From Dehalococcoidia bacterium (GTDB lineage Bacteria; Chloroflexota; Dehalococcoidia; Dehalococcoidales; JAUWYK01): a stretch of 24,116 nt of DNA. Shown in pieces: positions 23,974-24,116 of this stretch. Both the position numbers and the translations under genes were made by a program. The stretch covers positions 1-24,116 of the forward strand of contig JAUWYK010000020.1 in assembly GCA_030615865.1 (NCBI GenBank), given 5' to 3'. Below the pieces are notes generated by a model. That model was not told where the DNA came from and did no database searches. It was given only the letters and a program-made list of their open reading frames with translations. How positions within the stretch are numbered: position 1 is the stretch's first letter; each line of letters starts with the position of its first letter.

Positions 23974-24116
23974 GGGCTTATCTAAAGACTTCGGCGGTGT
24001 TCGCGCAGTGCGGAGTATTTCTTTCAGCGTAGAAGCCGGGGAACACCTGGCAATCATTGGACCTAATGGGGCAGGAAAGACAACCCTGTTCAACCTGCTC
24101 GGTGGGCAGTTATCCC
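23954..24116 (+). CDS. ABC transporter ATPase, LivG-like (5' part only)
   Basis: The gene begins at an ATG inside the 3' end of the LivM-like gene, and the window ends after 54 codons. The fragment reads [19 protein letters not shown] and contains the Walker A motif GPNGAGKTT followed by LFNLLGG. This is the normal start of the LivG-type ATPase that powers the importer. A LivF partner is expected beyond the edge. Confidence 0.95.
   Translation, partial: MEALRVEGLSKDFGGVRAVRSISFSVEAGEHLAIIGPNGAGKTTLFNLLGGQLS

Overview
The window looks like a catabolic gene island from an anaerobic bacterium, and the likely substrate is an aromatic or alicyclic carboxylic acid handled as its CoA thioester. The host is probably a Gram-positive-like or Chloroflexota (Dehalococcoidia-type) organism. 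That guess rests on the mid-GC content, frequent GTG starts, strong AGGAGG ribosome sites and a lipoprotein binding protein with a long Thr-Pro linker; it is inference, because no marker gene is present.

Left edge (1-1505): a 5'-truncated tyrosine recombinase, about 590 bases with no supported gene apart from a strong hairpin, and a well-formed small gene (1166-1369) whose 67-residue product ends in Gly-Gly like ubiquitin-fold sulfur carriers. Leftward block (14097 down to 1506): first a three-subunit molybdenum hydroxylase (2Fe-2S, Mo and FAD subunits), then after a 342-base gap a tight eight-gene run. That run encodes a 3-hydroxyacyl-CoA dehydrogenase, an enoyl-CoA hydratase, a BadI-like ring-opening hydrolase, a UbiD-family decarboxylase, an acyl-CoA dehydrogenase, an HMG-CoA-lyase-like protein, a class III CoA-transferase and a stand-alone hydrolase like the N-terminal domain of 10-formyltetrahydrofolate dehydrogenase.

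Control region (14098-15989): a MarR-type regulator with a long structured leader, and a small YciI-like gene on the opposite strand. The same promoter-operator module occurs three times: upstream of the Mo hydroxylase, upstream of the regulator, and upstream of the rightward catabolic operon. Each copy has an extended -10 box, a TTGACA box only 8 bases upstream of it, and a palindrome with half-site close to CGTGGTCGAA. This suggests one regulon.

Rightward block (15990-24116): a thiamine-diphosphate (TPP) enzyme, a two-subunit benzoyl-CoA reductase/2-hydroxyacyl-CoA dehydratase (BcrB/BcrC-like), and a branched-chain-amino-acid-type ABC importer (binding lipoprotein, two permeases, and an ATPase cut by the window end). 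Read together, the importer brings in an acid, the CoA-transferase activates it, UbiD and/or the Mo enzyme remodel the ring, the BcrBC-like pair reduces it, the BadI-like enzyme opens it, and the beta-oxidation genes complete breakdown. The exact substrate cannot be read from the sequence. The ATP-dependent activator that BcrBC-type enzymes need is not in the window.
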